A stretch of 64,000 bases of DNA, taken from Clostridium yunnanense. Its GTDB lineage: Bacteria; Bacillota; Clostridia; Clostridiales; Clostridiaceae. The stretch is from assembly GCF_016595795.1 (NCBI RefSeq), contig NZ_JAENHN010000039.1, forward strand, positions 101,694 to 165,693, given 5' to 3'. Position numbers and translations under genes: made by a program. The notes below the pieces were generated by a model. The model saw nothing but the letters and a program-made list of their open reading frames with translations. It made no database searches and was not told where the DNA came from. Numbering within the stretch: the first letter of the stretch is position 1; every line of letters starts with the position of its first letter. Shown piece after piece: positions 53,820 to 63,423 of this stretch.

Positions 53820-54913
53820 TAAATCTAACACTGAAAAATATTTTTAATTCATACATAAATACCTTTTTATTAAGTATTAGCATACTTATCGCAATACTAT
53901 CCTTTTCCATCGGTGTTGAATATGTTAACTTCTTCTATAAATCCGAGATGGACAAAGCTTCATTATCAGAAGAATCTGATAAGATAAGTATTCACTTTAA
54001 TAAACCTATCGAGACATCAACTGTATTAGATTACCTAAAACAGAATGCTAATTGTCCAATAGTATCAGGAGAGTTTTCTCTTATTAACAATAATAAAAGA
54101 ATGTTTTTAGCAGGTATAACATTTAACGATAATATTAATTTAAAATCACTGCCTTTATTCTCTGGCAGACTCTTCAGTAGAGATGACATTATTAACTCTT
54201 CAAAGGTAGCTTTAGTAGGTTATAATCTTAAAGATTTGATAATTAGAAGTAGCAACGAGGACTTTTTAGAAATTGAAGGTCAAAAATATAGAGTTGTCGG
54301 GTATATAGGAAGAGATACTAATTCTTATTGGAATGGTTCAGTATTAGTACCAATGAAAGCTATTCCAGCATCATTACAAAAACAAAAGATTCCAAATATC
54401 GATTACCTGTTTTTTAATAAAAACGCCTCAAAAGAAGAAGCTCTAAGAGCTAAAAATTACTTCAATAGTGATTATAGTAACAGCTCTATTTTGGGCAGTT
54501 ATAAGACAACCAGTTTGAACGAAATTCTATATTCAAAACGAACCTTCCTTACTTCTATAGCTTTGTTAATTATTATTTCAATAACTAATATAATCAACTT
54601 CACCTATAATTGGTGTAGAAAGAATCGTAAACAATTCTCAGTCTTAGTTCTTTTAGGTTATAAGAAAAAACACTTATTGCTTATTTTATCGCTGAGCTTA
54701 CTATTCATCATTGTTCCAGCTTTTATAGCTGCTATTTTCATCAACCTAGCAACAGAGGAGTTACTATCTCAAGTATTATCAATTAGCATAAAATTTAAAT
54801 ATGAAAACTTTTGTACAGGTGTGATTTTCTCAACTGCTCTGCTAACCTTATGTTTAGTGATAAATTATATATATATATTAAGAGCTAATTTAGCCTCTGA
54901 GCTTAGGAGGTAA
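53816..54913 (+). CDS. FtsX/MacB-type ABC transporter permease 1
   Basis: One N-terminal membrane helix (about 14-34) is followed by an extracytoplasmic domain (about 40-240) and three C-terminal helices with the FtsX pattern (RKQFSVLVLLGYKKKHLLLI between helices 2 and 3, and LRANLASELRR at the end). Such proteins use ATP hydrolysis to move or signal through the membrane (lipoprotein release, peptide antibiotic resistance, export) rather than pump small solutes. It starts inside the stop of the preceding small ORF and lies three bases before the second permease. Confidence 0.85.
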   Translation: MINLTLKNIFNSYINTFLLSISILIAILSFSIGVEYVNFFYKSEMDKASLSEESDKISIHFNKPIETSTVLDYLKQNANCPIVSGEFSLINNNKRMFLAGITFNDNINLKSLPLFSGRLFSRDDIINSSKVALVGYNLKDLIIRSSNEDFLEIEGQKYRVVGYIGRDTNSYWNGSVLVPMKAIPASLQKQKIPNIDYLFFNKNASKEEALRAKNYFNSDYSNSSILGSYKTTSLNEILYSKRTFLTSIALLIIISITNIINFTYNWCRKNRKQFSVLVLLGYKKKHLLLILSLSLLFIIVPAFIAAIFINLATEELLSQVLSISIKFKYENFCTGVIFSTALLTLCLVINYIYILRANLASELRR

Positions 54914-54916
54914 TTT

Positions 54917-56281
54917 ATGAATTTATTTAATTTTTCCTTAAAAAGTATGAAAAGCAGATGGATTTTATTTTTATTTTTATATATACAAATAACTCTATTT
55001 GTTATATCTAGTGTAAATTTATATTCTATGATATTTATAAAAAACATAACCTCCAGCACCCTAAAGCATATTGTTGATCCTTCAAAGGTAGTATCAATCA
55101 ACATTGATACTGCAGAACTTATGGAAAATACAAACAAAAAATTTGACGAAAAACTAGAATTTCATAATTATATCTATAAAAATCCAAATGTAGATAAAAT
55201 CCTTAGGTCTTATGAAGCTGATGTAAAATTTAATAGTCCTAGCAAAGAGTTCGATGAAGTTTTTCACAAGGATTCTAAGAAAAATAATGAACATAACGAT
55301 TCTGTTCCTATATATAGTATTAATAAAGACTATCTTGATTTTCTCTCAAGTTCAATATCAGAGGGCAGAACTTATAATAATGAGGATTATAAAAACTATG
55401 ATAATTTTATAAACGAGTATATAAAAAACGGGGCTACCTTGAGTTATGAACCAACAATTCCAGTTATAGCTGGATATTCTTTTAAACAGTTTTATAAGTT
55501 AAATGACACAATAGAGGGATTTTCCACCGGTAAAGCTCTTAAAATAAAATATAAGATAATTGGATTTTTAAAGAAGGATAATATGCTGTTGACAAATGAA
55601 TTCTCCTATTTTACCCTTAATAAAAAAAGTCTTGATACAGCATTAATAGATTATAATCCGGACACAGACTTTACTAAGCTTGCTTCCATAAAGGGTTCAT
55701 CAAAAGATTCATCACAAGAAAAACTTGCAACGGATATAACATTGGAAATAAACAATCTTGTAGTAATCCTAAAGAATAGTAATGATCAAAAGACTAAGAA
55801 CGAAATCATATCTAAAGGCAAGGAACTTAATCTATTTATTAATGCAAAATCTTATGATGATGATTTGTCTGAATTTATAAATGAAATAAAACCACGAATC
55901 ATGTATGAGACAATAAAAGATGCTATTATATTAGTTTTCTGCCTCATAGGTTTATTAAGCTCTATACTAGCCCTTGTGACTGATAAAAAGCAAGAGCTTG
56001 GTGTATTATTATCTCTAGGAGTAAATACAAGAAAATTAACTTTAATTTATTCTTTACAATATTTATTACTATCAATACTTTCCTACTTATCAGGAATAGT
56101 TTTATCGCTGAAATTAAATGAAAACTTTATAGTTAGCGGACTGTCAAACACTTTTACGATTTATAATATCCTTTATCCTATATTCCCACTTATCGTAATA
56201 TTTGTAGTAACATCCCTATTAACTAACTTGACATTGAAAAAGTCAAATCCAATTGATCTTATAGGAGGTTTCAGGGAATGA
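54917..56281 (+). CDS. FtsX/MacB-type ABC transporter permease 2
   Basis: The topology is as for the first permease: an N-terminal helix (RWILFLFLYIQITLFVISSV), a larger and more charged outer domain (about 45-320) and three C-terminal helices with KKQELGVLLSLGVNTRKLTL. The protein ends NPIDLIGGFRE. Two different permeases probably form a heterodimer with a dimer of the ATPase encoded next. AGGAGG precedes the ATG, and its stop overlaps the ATPase start. The substrate is unknown. Confidence 0.85.
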   Translation: MNLFNFSLKSMKSRWILFLFLYIQITLFVISSVNLYSMIFIKNITSSTLKHIVDPSKVVSINIDTAELMENTNKKFDEKLEFHNYIYKNPNVDKILRSYEADVKFNSPSKEFDEVFHKDSKKNNEHNDSVPIYSINKDYLDFLSSSISEGRTYNNEDYKNYDNFINEYIKNGATLSYEPTIPVIAGYSFKQFYKLNDTIEGFSTGKALKIKYKIIGFLKKDNMLLTNEFSYFTLNKKSLDTALIDYNPDTDFTKLASIKGSSKDSSQEKLATDITLEINNLVVILKNSNDQKTKNEIISKGKELNLFINAKSYDDDLSEFINEIKPRIMYETIKDAIILVFCLIGLLSSILALVTDKKQELGVLLSLGVNTRKLTLIYSLQYLLLSILSYLSGIVLSLKLNENFIVSGLSNTFTIYNILYPIFPLIVIFVVTSLLTNLTLKKSNPIDLIGGFRE

Positions 56282-56946
56282 GTATAATTAAACTTGAAAA
56301 TATAAATAAGACTTATGGCAGTGGAGAAGTCTCTGTTAATGCCCTAAAGGGAATAAATCTAACCATAGAAGAAGGCGACTTCCTATCAATAATGGGGCCG
56401 TCTGGTTGTGGAAAAAGCACTTTGCTAAATATAATAGGGTGCATAGATAAGCCAACTGATGGTGAGTATCTGCTTGCTGATAAACCTACTAGTAAGTTAA
56501 GTTTTAATGAGCTTGCTACCACTAGAAATGAGCAGATATCTTTTATATTTCAAAACTTCGCACTAATTAACAATCTTACTGTTATAGATAATGTTATGCT
56601 ACCTCTTATGATAAGAAGTATATCAAAGAAGAAGATGAAAGAAAAAGCACTGAATATATTGTCCAAGCTTGACATACTTGATAAAAAAGATAAAAAGGTA
56701 TCTCAGATTTCGGGTGGTCAGCAACAAAGAGTTGCTATAGCAAGATCATTAGTCCAAGAAAGTAAGATTATTCTTGGTGATGAACCAACCGGGTCTCTAG
56801 ATCAGGAAAATGGCGAAATTATAATGAATCTTCTAAAAGAATTAAGTGAAAAAGAAGGTAAAACTATTATAGTTGTTACACATGACTCAAAGGTTTCAGA
56901 ATTCTCTTCTAAGAAGATAGTTATGAAGGATGGATTAGTTGTTTAA
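56278..56946 (+). CDS. ABC transporter ATPase, MacB/LolD type
   Basis: All nucleotide-binding motifs are present: Walker A GPSGCGKSTLLN, Q-loop ISFIFQNFAL, signature ISGGQQQRVAIARSL, Walker B IILGDEPTGSLD and the switch His in VVTHDS. The length of 222 residues is typical for the MacB, LolD and BceA group. The start overlaps the second permease stop by four bases (ATGA), so the three proteins are made in balance. No two-component system adjoins, unlike most bacitracin-type modules. Confidence 0.95.
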   Translation: MSIIKLENINKTYGSGEVSVNALKGINLTIEEGDFLSIMGPSGCGKSTLLNIIGCIDKPTDGEYLLADKPTSKLSFNELATTRNEQISFIFQNFALINNLTVIDNVMLPLMIRSISKKKMKEKALNILSKLDILDKKDKKVSQISGGQQQRVAIARSLVQESKIILGDEPTGSLDQENGEIIMNLLKELSEKEGKTIIVVTHDSKVSEFSSKKIVMKDGLVV

Positions 56947-57000
56947 CTTTAAACTCAACTAATATTAACTAAATAATACAATGCTATAACTTGCTAAAAA

Positions 57001-57052
57001 CAATAAAACATGTCCATGGAAAAACTCCTTTTCTATGGACATGTTTTATTGT
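57001..57052. terminator. Bidirectional terminator between convergent operons
   Basis: CAATAAAACATGTCCATGGA pairs with TCTATGGACATGTTTTATTG, a 20-bp stem with a short loop; T-rich sequence follows on both strands. Confidence 0.9.
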
Positions 57053-58087
57053 TTATTCTATTTCTATTACTTTTGATTGGCCATCAACACTACAAAGTAT
57101 ACCTTTATCATTTACATCCAATAACGTACCTTCATACTTTATAGTCTTTTTAGTAACAGCATCAGTTAAGGTTTTATTAGAATCTTTTATAAACACTCTG
57201 CCTCCAGCAGTTATGAATATATCTTTCTTGCTCACTTTATTATCTAATTTTATCTTTTCCCAGGTGCTTACTGCTTTATCTGCATCTCCATAGATTATCT
57301 CTTGTATTTCATCTGACTTTCCCTTACCTATGAAAACCGAATTATCATTATGTCCTAATATAATACCTTCACTTAAATTCTTAATCTTAGTTTGCTTAGT
57401 ACCTGTATTAAGCTTTACCATATTAGTTTGCTCATAAAGCAAATTCGCATTAACTGGATCAATATCTATTGCACCTATTCCCACAAGATTGGTTTTAACC
57501 TTTTCTAATTGAGACATAACATTTATTTTATATATATCAGATCTATTAGATGATTTTCCTATTTTAAAATACATTACGTTAGAAGAAGTTGCAAATGCCA
57601 TATCTTCAACATTATCCTTACTGCTAGACAAATTAATTATATCTTTCTTCAGATCCAAGTCAGTAAGCTCTACCTTTTCATCTCTAGATACATCGTATTT
57701 ATGGATATCTATATAAGGTTTACTTTTAGAAGATTTGGTTTTTTCAGCTATTATGAGAAAATCTCCATCAGTTACCCATTTAGCATAATTAACTTCCATA
57801 TTTTCTTCTACCTTAACAGTCTTTATATCTCCTTTAGTCCTATCCCCTACCTTTAAGACTCCATCTTCCATAAAGGCAATATATGTTCCATTATGAGACA
57901 TCTTAATATCTTTAGCGTCACTAGGAATATTTATATCTTTCATATTACTGACTTTCTTCTTTTCTACCTTTTCAGCCTTAACAGTAGTGTCTCCACCAAG
58001 ATATACCTTTTCGAAATATAAAAACACTCCATTTTGTATTACCAGGGCAATAGCAGTCCATAGTAAAAATACTCTAAATTTCTTCAT
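57053..58087 (-). CDS. Membrane-anchored beta-propeller-like protein
   Basis: An N-terminal membrane anchor (VFLLWTAIALVIQNGVFLYF) is followed by about 310 extracytoplasmic residues made of repeated strand patterns such as AKDIKMSHNGTYIAFMEDG, YAKWVTDGDFLIIAEKTK and GRVFIKDSNKT, reminiscent of TolB or WD40-like blades. No catalytic motif is seen. The ATG at 58087 is preferred to TTG 58093. It follows the phosphodiester glycosidase gene by only ten bases, so the two proteins likely work together at the cell surface, perhaps on a wall or exopolysaccharide glycan. The function is not known. Confidence 0.7.
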   Translation of the reverse strand: MKKFRVFLLWTAIALVIQNGVFLYFEKVYLGGDTTVKAEKVEKKKVSNMKDINIPSDAKDIKMSHNGTYIAFMEDGVLKVGDRTKGDIKTVKVEENMEVNYAKWVTDGDFLIIAEKTKSSKSKPYIDIHKYDVSRDEKVELTDLDLKKDIINLSSSKDNVEDMAFATSSNVMYFKIGKSSNRSDIYKINVMSQLEKVKTNLVGIGAIDIDPVNANLLYEQTNMVKLNTGTKQTKIKNLSEGIILGHNDNSVFIGKGKSDEIQEIIYGDADKAVSTWEKIKLDNKVSKKDIFITAGGRVFIKDSNKTLTDAVTKKTIKYEGTLLDVNDKGILCSVDGQSKVIEIE

Positions 58088-58097
58088 AATCAATCAC

Positions 58098-59111
58098 CTA
58101 TTTCTCCACATAGAAAGCTGTGGCTACCTTTCTCTCACCAGACCAAACATTAGGTGAGTTGATAACTTCTCCATCATAGTACATAGTACTTGAGTATCCA
58201 CCATCAAGCTTTCCAGCATTTACAGCGCCTCTAGACATCATTATCTCTTGAACGTCATATAAGGTTGCTCCTATTTTGCTAACACTTTTTCTTCCATCTA
58301 TAACCAAAAGCAATATGGTTCCATCCTTTTTCTGCCCTATAGCAGTTCTAGGATTAAATCCATCTTCAAGTTTATTTTTAGCTTTAATTTGTCTTTCACC
58401 ATTAACTATAAGCGGAACTTTATCAAAGCACATGGCTTCATTTACATTAAGGCTTTTTAAATCATTTATACTATAACTTCCAACCAGAAGCACACCATTT
58501 TTAGTTATTGCAATTGTGCTTATAGAAGCTTTATAATCTATATTTTCTGTTGGATATATTACCTTACCTTCAGAAATTACAAATCCTCCAGGTACTGCCC
58601 CTGTTCCTTCATACAGCTTACCATCTGGTGTTTGATCACTAAATGCACCACCGTTAATAGCTGCAATAGCATTATGATCTTTTGCAAGCTCACTAGTTTT
58701 TTCTCCAACTTTACCTAAATACTTGGTCATAGCTACTTTAACCTTCTTAGGGTTTTTTACTTCTAGCATATATCCATCATATTTGTCTGTATGAAAATCA
58801 TACCTTGTTATATCATTTCCAGAGGTGTTATTTATCTTTATTAAACTTGTATCTTCCTTCATGGCTGAAACAGCAGTGTCTGTTTTATCCATCATTTCAT
58901 TGATAGTAGCCTCTGGTATAAACTTAGTTATTAGATAACTATGCCTTGTGGCTAATACCGTCCCTAGAACCATCTTTCTAAGGTCACTATATGGTCCAAA
59001 TAACAGTAATATAGGTGAAGTTATAGCCATAAACCCTATTATATAAACAATAAACAATAAAAACTTCTTATATGAAAACTTCTTTTTCTTCCTCTTTTTT
59101 ATCTTATCCAT
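58098..59111 (-). CDS. Phosphodiester glycosidase (NAGPA domain) membrane protein
   Basis: The basic N-terminus and one membrane helix (about 16-40) place the catalytic domain outside the cell. The NAGPA domain shows AIAAINGGAFSDQTPDGKLY, PRTAIGQKKDGTILLLVIDG and AVNAGKLDGGYSSTMYYDG, as in N-acetylglucosamine-1-phosphodiester alpha-N-acetylglucosaminidase and the exopolysaccharide protein EpsL/YngK-type group. It probably trims a sugar-phosphodiester on teichoic acid or capsule. The ATG at 59111 follows AAAGGA. It forms an operon with the propeller-like protein. Confidence 0.88.
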   Translation of the reverse strand: MDKIKKRKKKKFSYKKFLLFIVYIIGFMAITSPILLLFGPYSDLRKMVLGTVLATRHSYLITKFIPEATINEMMDKTDTAVSAMKEDTSLIKINNTSGNDITRYDFHTDKYDGYMLEVKNPKKVKVAMTKYLGKVGEKTSELAKDHNAIAAINGGAFSDQTPDGKLYEGTGAVPGGFVISEGKVIYPTENIDYKASISTIAITKNGVLLVGSYSINDLKSLNVNEAMCFDKVPLIVNGERQIKAKNKLEDGFNPRTAIGQKKDGTILLLVIDGRKSVSKIGATLYDVQEIMMSRGAVNAGKLDGGYSSTMYYDGEVINSPNVWSGERKVATAFYVEK

Positions 59112-59141
59112 AACACAAATCCTTTCATCATAAGAATCCAA

Positions 59142-59528
59142 CTTTTTAAATATACCAAAGTAACATTTAGGTTTAATTACATTTTAATTACATATATAAA
59201 ATTTAATAAATATTTTACTTTTGATTATACACTTCACAGCTTGTCCTACATATAAAGCAAAATGTTGTAACAAACCGTTACATACTTATATTTTTAAACC
59301 TTTATCACCAAATAAGTATAGAACAAAGTAATTTGAATGTACATAGTAATATTCTGAGCTAATACTAGTTATATATATAATTTGCATTATTATTCCATTT
59401 TTAATATAATTTTAATAATTAGTTATTAAATTGTTAATAAAAAGACTTATCACCTTACATCTAATTTATTATTTTTCATAACTAATCATTAAAAATTAAA
59501 TAAAATCCTATATTGAAAGGAGACGTAA
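59142..59528. other. AT-rich divergent region between the glycosidase and MFS genes
   Basis: No gene is visible. A small dyad TGTAAC-AAACC-GTTACA at 59266-59282 may be a binding site for a regulator of either gene; no regulator gene adjoins. A ribosome site AAAGGAG precedes the MFS gene. Confidence 0.4.
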
Positions 59529-60803
59529 ATGGAACAAAACACAAACACCCCTTTACAAGAAGAAAAAATTAAGATAGGTTATAAAGACTTACTTACAGAA
59601 AAACAATTTTTAAAAAACACCATTGCCAACAGTGTATCCAGATTTGGTGACGGAATAGATACAATTGCATTCTCATGGCTTGTATACCAAGTAACAGGGT
59701 CTACAGCACTCGTAGCTGCTCTTTTTGCAGTAAATGGTTTACCTAATTTATTATTTGGCATGGTTTCTGGCGTAGCATCAAACTATTTTAAAAAGAAACA
59801 TGTAATGGCTATCTGCGACTTAGGCAGAGGCCTCTGCGTATCTTTAATTGCTTTACTTTTTATTACTGGAAATCTCAGAGCTTGGCATCTTTATGTAGTT
59901 ACATTTTTCAACTCATCTTTTGAAGCTTTTAGAGGTCCAGCATCAACTGCTGCCTCTCCACTAATACTCCCAAAAGAAAAATTTAATGTAGGCACTTCAC
60001 TTAGTTCGTCCTTAACCAACACACTTCAAATCATAGGTCTTACCGCTGCTCCGTTATTTATCGCTATACTAGGGGTTGGTGGAGCAATACTAATAGACGC
60101 AGGCACATTTTTTATTTGTGGATTTATAGTTTTAACTTTAAAGTATACTGATTACCTAAAGAAAAACACAGATAATAGCCCTAAAGTTTATCTTAATGAT
60201 TTAAAAGAAGGTTTTTCTTATGTAGTTAAAGATAGTTTTGTACTAAGCATATGTATCTTTGGAGCACTGGTTAATGTTTTAATGACGCCATTTAATGCTT
60301 TTCAAGCGCCTTATGCAAAGGATGTTCTAAACAGAGGTTCAGAAGTACTTTCATTTATGGAGGTTCCTATACTTATAGCTATGTCATTAGGTGTATTGTT
60401 TATACCTAAGATTAAAGAGAAGATAGGCGGAAGATTAATGCTTTTATCAGGTACTGCAATAGTAGGATTAACCTACTCCATCTTCGCTCTCTTAGGTCAT
60501 CTTCCAGCCTACTTACTATACCCGTCATTAGCTATCAATAGTTTCTTTTTAGGCTTAGGCGCTATTTTGGTTAACATGCCTCTACAAATATCTCTATTTA
60601 CTAAAATAGATAGAGAATATCTTTCTCGAGTTGCTTCTATTATGAATGCGCTAATGCTTTGTGCTACACCATTAGGTTCATTTATCTTTGGTATGATTTC
60701 ATCTGCAGTTTCAATTAAAGTATTATTCTTCACCTTAGGTATAGTAGTAATTATTTTATCTTTGACTCAGACTTTAAACAAAGGTCTTAAAGGCCTTGAT
60801 TAA
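59529..60803 (+). CDS. Major facilitator superfamily exporter (Mef/EntS-like)
   Basis: This 424-residue protein has about 12 membrane helices and starts with a soluble stretch of some 35 residues. Features of the macrolide-efflux and enterobactin-exporter group are NSVSRFGDGIDTIAFSWLVY in helix 1, the FKKKHVMAICDLGRG loop and SSFEAFRGPASTAASPLILP. It probably exports a drug or small metabolite using the proton gradient. AAAGGAG lies before the ATG. It is monocistronic, with a strong terminator. The substrate cannot be read from sequence. Confidence 0.9.
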   Translation: MEQNTNTPLQEEKIKIGYKDLLTEKQFLKNTIANSVSRFGDGIDTIAFSWLVYQVTGSTALVAALFAVNGLPNLLFGMVSGVASNYFKKKHVMAICDLGRGLCVSLIALLFITGNLRAWHLYVVTFFNSSFEAFRGPASTAASPLILPKEKFNVGTSLSSSLTNTLQIIGLTAAPLFIAILGVGGAILIDAGTFFICGFIVLTLKYTDYLKKNTDNSPKVYLNDLKEGFSYVVKDSFVLSICIFGALVNVLMTPFNAFQAPYAKDVLNRGSEVLSFMEVPILIAMSLGVLFIPKIKEKIGGRLMLLSGTAIVGLTYSIFALLGHLPAYLLYPSLAINSFFLGLGAILVNMPLQISLFTKIDREYLSRVASIMNALMLCATPLGSFIFGMISSAVSIKVLFFTLGIVVIILSLTQTLNKGLKGLD

Positions 60804-60830
60804 CTAATAAATCATATTTTAATTAAACAA

Positions 60831-60870
60831 AAAAGTTTGAGCTAATATAAAATTCAGCTCAAACTTTTTA
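60831..60870 (+). terminator. Terminator of the MFS gene
   Basis: AAAAGTTTGAGCT pairs with AGCTCAAACTTTT, followed by TTTAATAAA. Confidence 0.88.
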
Positions 60871-60893
60871 ATAAAAGCAATATATACATACCC

Positions 60894-60940
60894 TAAAATC
60901 CTCAGAAGTCGGGATTTTAGAGCAAGTACAAATTAAGTTT
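60894..60940. repeat. Short dispersed repeat, copy B
   Basis: AAAATCC and GGATTTT form a hairpin, then AGAGCAAGTACAAATTAAGT follows. It resembles 31374-31420 and lies between the MFS terminator and the natB stop. Confidence 0.45.
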
Positions 60941-60958
60941 CTATATCGCAATTCTTTA

Positions 60959-62134
60959 TTAACTTCTAAATATAACTTCTTCTCTTGAGAACATTATCTT
61001 TACAAAAAGAATTGATAAAATGATATAAACCACATGCCAAGCAGCTACTACTAATATATGCTGAGTGTTGAATATACCAACTAAGAATTCTTTCATCAGA
61101 ACTACTACATTTACTATAGGTATATTAAAATACATCCATTTAACAGTTTTTGCATCCATCATAAATGGTATATACGACAATATAAATACTGGAGCTGTTA
61201 TCCCACCTAGAAACGAGTTCGCCTCTTTTATAGATTTAGCATATATGCTTACAGCCATCTCTACAGCACATATTGATATGAGTATGAATACAGAGAATAT
61301 CCCTATTAAAACTAAAGCTTTAGGAGTAACATTTAATGCACTTCCTAGCTTAAAGTTATACTTTAAAGATCCTCCCATTGCTATCATACTAGCAACTAAA
61401 GCTATTATAGATACTGTAGCAAGGGTAGCTAGTTTTCCCCACATTATAGACATTCTACTTACTGAAGTTGAAAGCAGTGGTTCAAAAGTTCCTCTTTCCT
61501 TTTCTCCTGCAATAAAGTCCGCAGCTATAGTTAAAGTAGGTGTAAGCATAAATATTATTATGAAGGTTGGAAGCATTCCTATCATCATAGATCCCAAGCC
61601 CTGATCTGAATCTTTTACATTTTCAGCCGTAACTTGCTGTATATCAAAAGGATTTAAGAAATCCTTATCTAAGCCTTTACTTTCTACTCGTGCATTCACT
61701 ATTGATTTATAATAACTATCAAAAATGGCTCTTATACTGCTAGCTGCCATAGATGATTTATTTGAATCTTTATCATATATAAGCTTTAAAGTTGTTGGCT
61801 TAAAATCATTAATATTTTTATCAAACTCATTAGGTATATCTATTATAAGTGATACATTTCCCTTTTTAAGCTTATCATCCAAATTATCATCATAGTGAAG
61901 GGTAATATTTTTCTGCTCCTTAAGTACGCTTACTATAGCGGAATCCTTATTTCCTCTAATTCCAAGATCTAATTTCTTTTCAATATCACTTTGCATATCC
62001 TTCATCATATAGTTAACTAATCCAAACATAACTGGGTAGATCAATATAGGCAGAAGAATACTGAATATAATTGTTTTTCTGTCTCTAAAAATATCTATTA
62101 ATTCTTTTTTATATATAGTTAAAAAGTTATTCAT
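60959..62134 (-). CDS. ABC-2 type permease, NatB-like
   Basis: An N-terminal helix after KELIDIFRDRKTIIFSILLP is followed by an outer domain (about 45-170) and five or more C-terminal helices, with AGEKERGTFEPLLSTSVSRM as the family signature. NatA-NatB exporters were described as sodium or drug extruders in Bacillus, but many relatives have other cargo. The ATG at 62134 overlaps the end of the ATPase gene by eight bases. It is the last gene of a PadR-controlled operon. Confidence 0.9.
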   Translation of the reverse strand: MNNFLTIYKKELIDIFRDRKTIIFSILLPILIYPVMFGLVNYMMKDMQSDIEKKLDLGIRGNKDSAIVSVLKEQKNITLHYDDNLDDKLKKGNVSLIIDIPNEFDKNINDFKPTTLKLIYDKDSNKSSMAASSIRAIFDSYYKSIVNARVESKGLDKDFLNPFDIQQVTAENVKDSDQGLGSMMIGMLPTFIIIFMLTPTLTIAADFIAGEKERGTFEPLLSTSVSRMSIMWGKLATLATVSIIALVASMIAMGGSLKYNFKLGSALNVTPKALVLIGIFSVFILISICAVEMAVSIYAKSIKEANSFLGGITAPVFILSYIPFMMDAKTVKWMYFNIPIVNVVVLMKEFLVGIFNTQHILVVAAWHVVYIILSILFVKIMFSREEVIFRS

Positions 62135-62858
62135 CCTTTTCACCTCCTATAAGATCTACAAAAACTTCTTCTAAGTCATCATTATTATACTTTTTCTTTA
62201 ATTCTTCTATAGTTCCTTCTTCAACTAATTGGCCTTTATTTATTATAACTACTCTATCACATAGCTTTTCAACTTCTCTCATGGAATGGCTTGAAAAAAG
62301 TATTGTCTTATTTTCTCTCTTACACTTTTTTATAAAGTTATGAATTATCCTAGTAGCTCTTACATCCAAACCAGTTGTAGGTTCATCAAACAACATAACT
62401 GATGGTGAGTGGACAATGGATCTAGCAATAGACACCTTTTGTTTCATTCCTCTAGAAAACTTACTAACTCTTTTGTCTATATACTCTTTCATATCAAGTT
62501 CTTCAGCTAATTCATTAATTCTTTTATCAGCCTCTTCTTTACTAAATCCATAAAGATTAGCAAAGTAGGACATATTTTCTCTTGCTGTTAATCTGTCGTA
62601 AAGACCTACATCTCCACCAAACAATATGCCTATCTCTTTTCTAACCTTATCTGGTTCTTTATTTATATCGAAACTGTTTACTAGCACAGTACCGTTTGTA
62701 GCTTTTAGTAGAGTAGATACCATTCTCATAGTAGTTGTCTTACCAGCACCATTCTCACCTAAAAGTCCTACTATCTCACCTGGATTCACAGTAAAACTAA
62801 TCTTGCTTACAGCCTTTGTTTTCTTGAACTCTTTTGTAAGTTCCTTAACCTCTAACAT
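62127..62858 (-). CDS. ABC transporter ATPase, NatA-like
   Basis: The motifs are Walker A GLLGENGAGKTTTMRM, signature VSKFSRGMKQKVSIARSI, Walker B VMLFDEPTTGLD and switch His in LFSSHSMREVE. The signature has FSRGM in place of the usual SGGQ-type core, as in the NatA and drug-export group. It powers the NatB-like permease encoded directly downstream, which overlaps its stop codon. The length, 243 residues, is standard. Confidence 0.94.
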   Translation of the reverse strand: MLEVKELTKEFKKTKAVSKISFTVNPGEIVGLLGENGAGKTTTMRMVSTLLKATNGTVLVNSFDINKEPDKVRKEIGILFGGDVGLYDRLTARENMSYFANLYGFSKEEADKRINELAEELDMKEYIDKRVSKFSRGMKQKVSIARSIVHSPSVMLFDEPTTGLDVRATRIIHNFIKKCKRENKTILFSSHSMREVEKLCDRVVIINKGQLVEEGTIEELKKKYNNDDLEEVFVDLIGGEKDE

Positions 62859-62875
62859 ATATCATCTCTCCCTAA

Positions 62876-63403
62876 TTAAAATCTTTTGCGTAAAGCTCTA
62901 TGCTTAAGAAACATCTTTATATTTCCATAAGTTAAAAGCATCATTAACAATGCCCAAAAAGTTGCTAACGCGGGACTTTCTTTGGCGCTTCTTATTATTG
63001 ATGCAAGCATACATAGCTCTGAAACAGTAATTAATCCTATTAGCTTTTGGACACGGCTCACCATTTCAGCCTTTGATTCTTCATCATTAAAAATTTCCAT
63101 ATTATCTTCATTATAGTTTTCATTTTTGAAATAGAACCAATTCATGCATCCTGTTACATACTCCCAATCAGATTCTGCAAATATTGTAAGATAATTATCC
63201 TCTTCGTATCTGCTTAATCTTCTGTAATCAAGCTTATATACAACATCCTTCGGTTCGCACACTCTAAATGTAAATATGAATAATCTCGCGTCTACCAACT
63301 CATACCCTCTTAAGCTCATTTCCCTTAACCATTTTTCTTCTTCTTCATGCTGCCACACAAAGAAAATTTTAAACTTTTTAATATATTTGTTTATATCTAC
63401 CAT
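62876..63403 (-). CDS. DUF2812 membrane protein
   Basis: The N-terminal soluble domain has the DUF2812 pattern WQHEEEEKWLREMSLRGYEL, VVYKLDYRR and WEYVTGCMNWFYFK. Two membrane helices lie at the C-terminus (LIGLITVSELCMLASII and ATFWALLMMLLTYGNI). DUF2812 genes typically sit beside PadR regulators, as here, and may sense the signal or modulate the exporter. The ATG at 63403 has GGAGG five bases upstream; the ATG at 63415 lies over that site. Its function is unknown. Confidence 0.85.
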   Translation of the reverse strand: MVDINKYIKKFKIFFVWQHEEEEKWLREMSLRGYELVDARLFIFTFRVCEPKDVVYKLDYRRLSRYEEDNYLTIFAESDWEYVTGCMNWFYFKNENYNEDNMEIFNDEESKAEMVSRVQKLIGLITVSELCMLASIIRSAKESPALATFWALLMMLLTYGNIKMFLKHRALRKRF

Positions 63404-63423
63404 CTTAACCTCCATAATGAATG

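Noticed and set aside
54865..55137. A 90-codon minus-strand ORF across the permease 1-permease 2 junction
   Set aside because: It overlaps two well-supported genes and has no ribosome site; its hydrophobicity mirrors the opposite strand.
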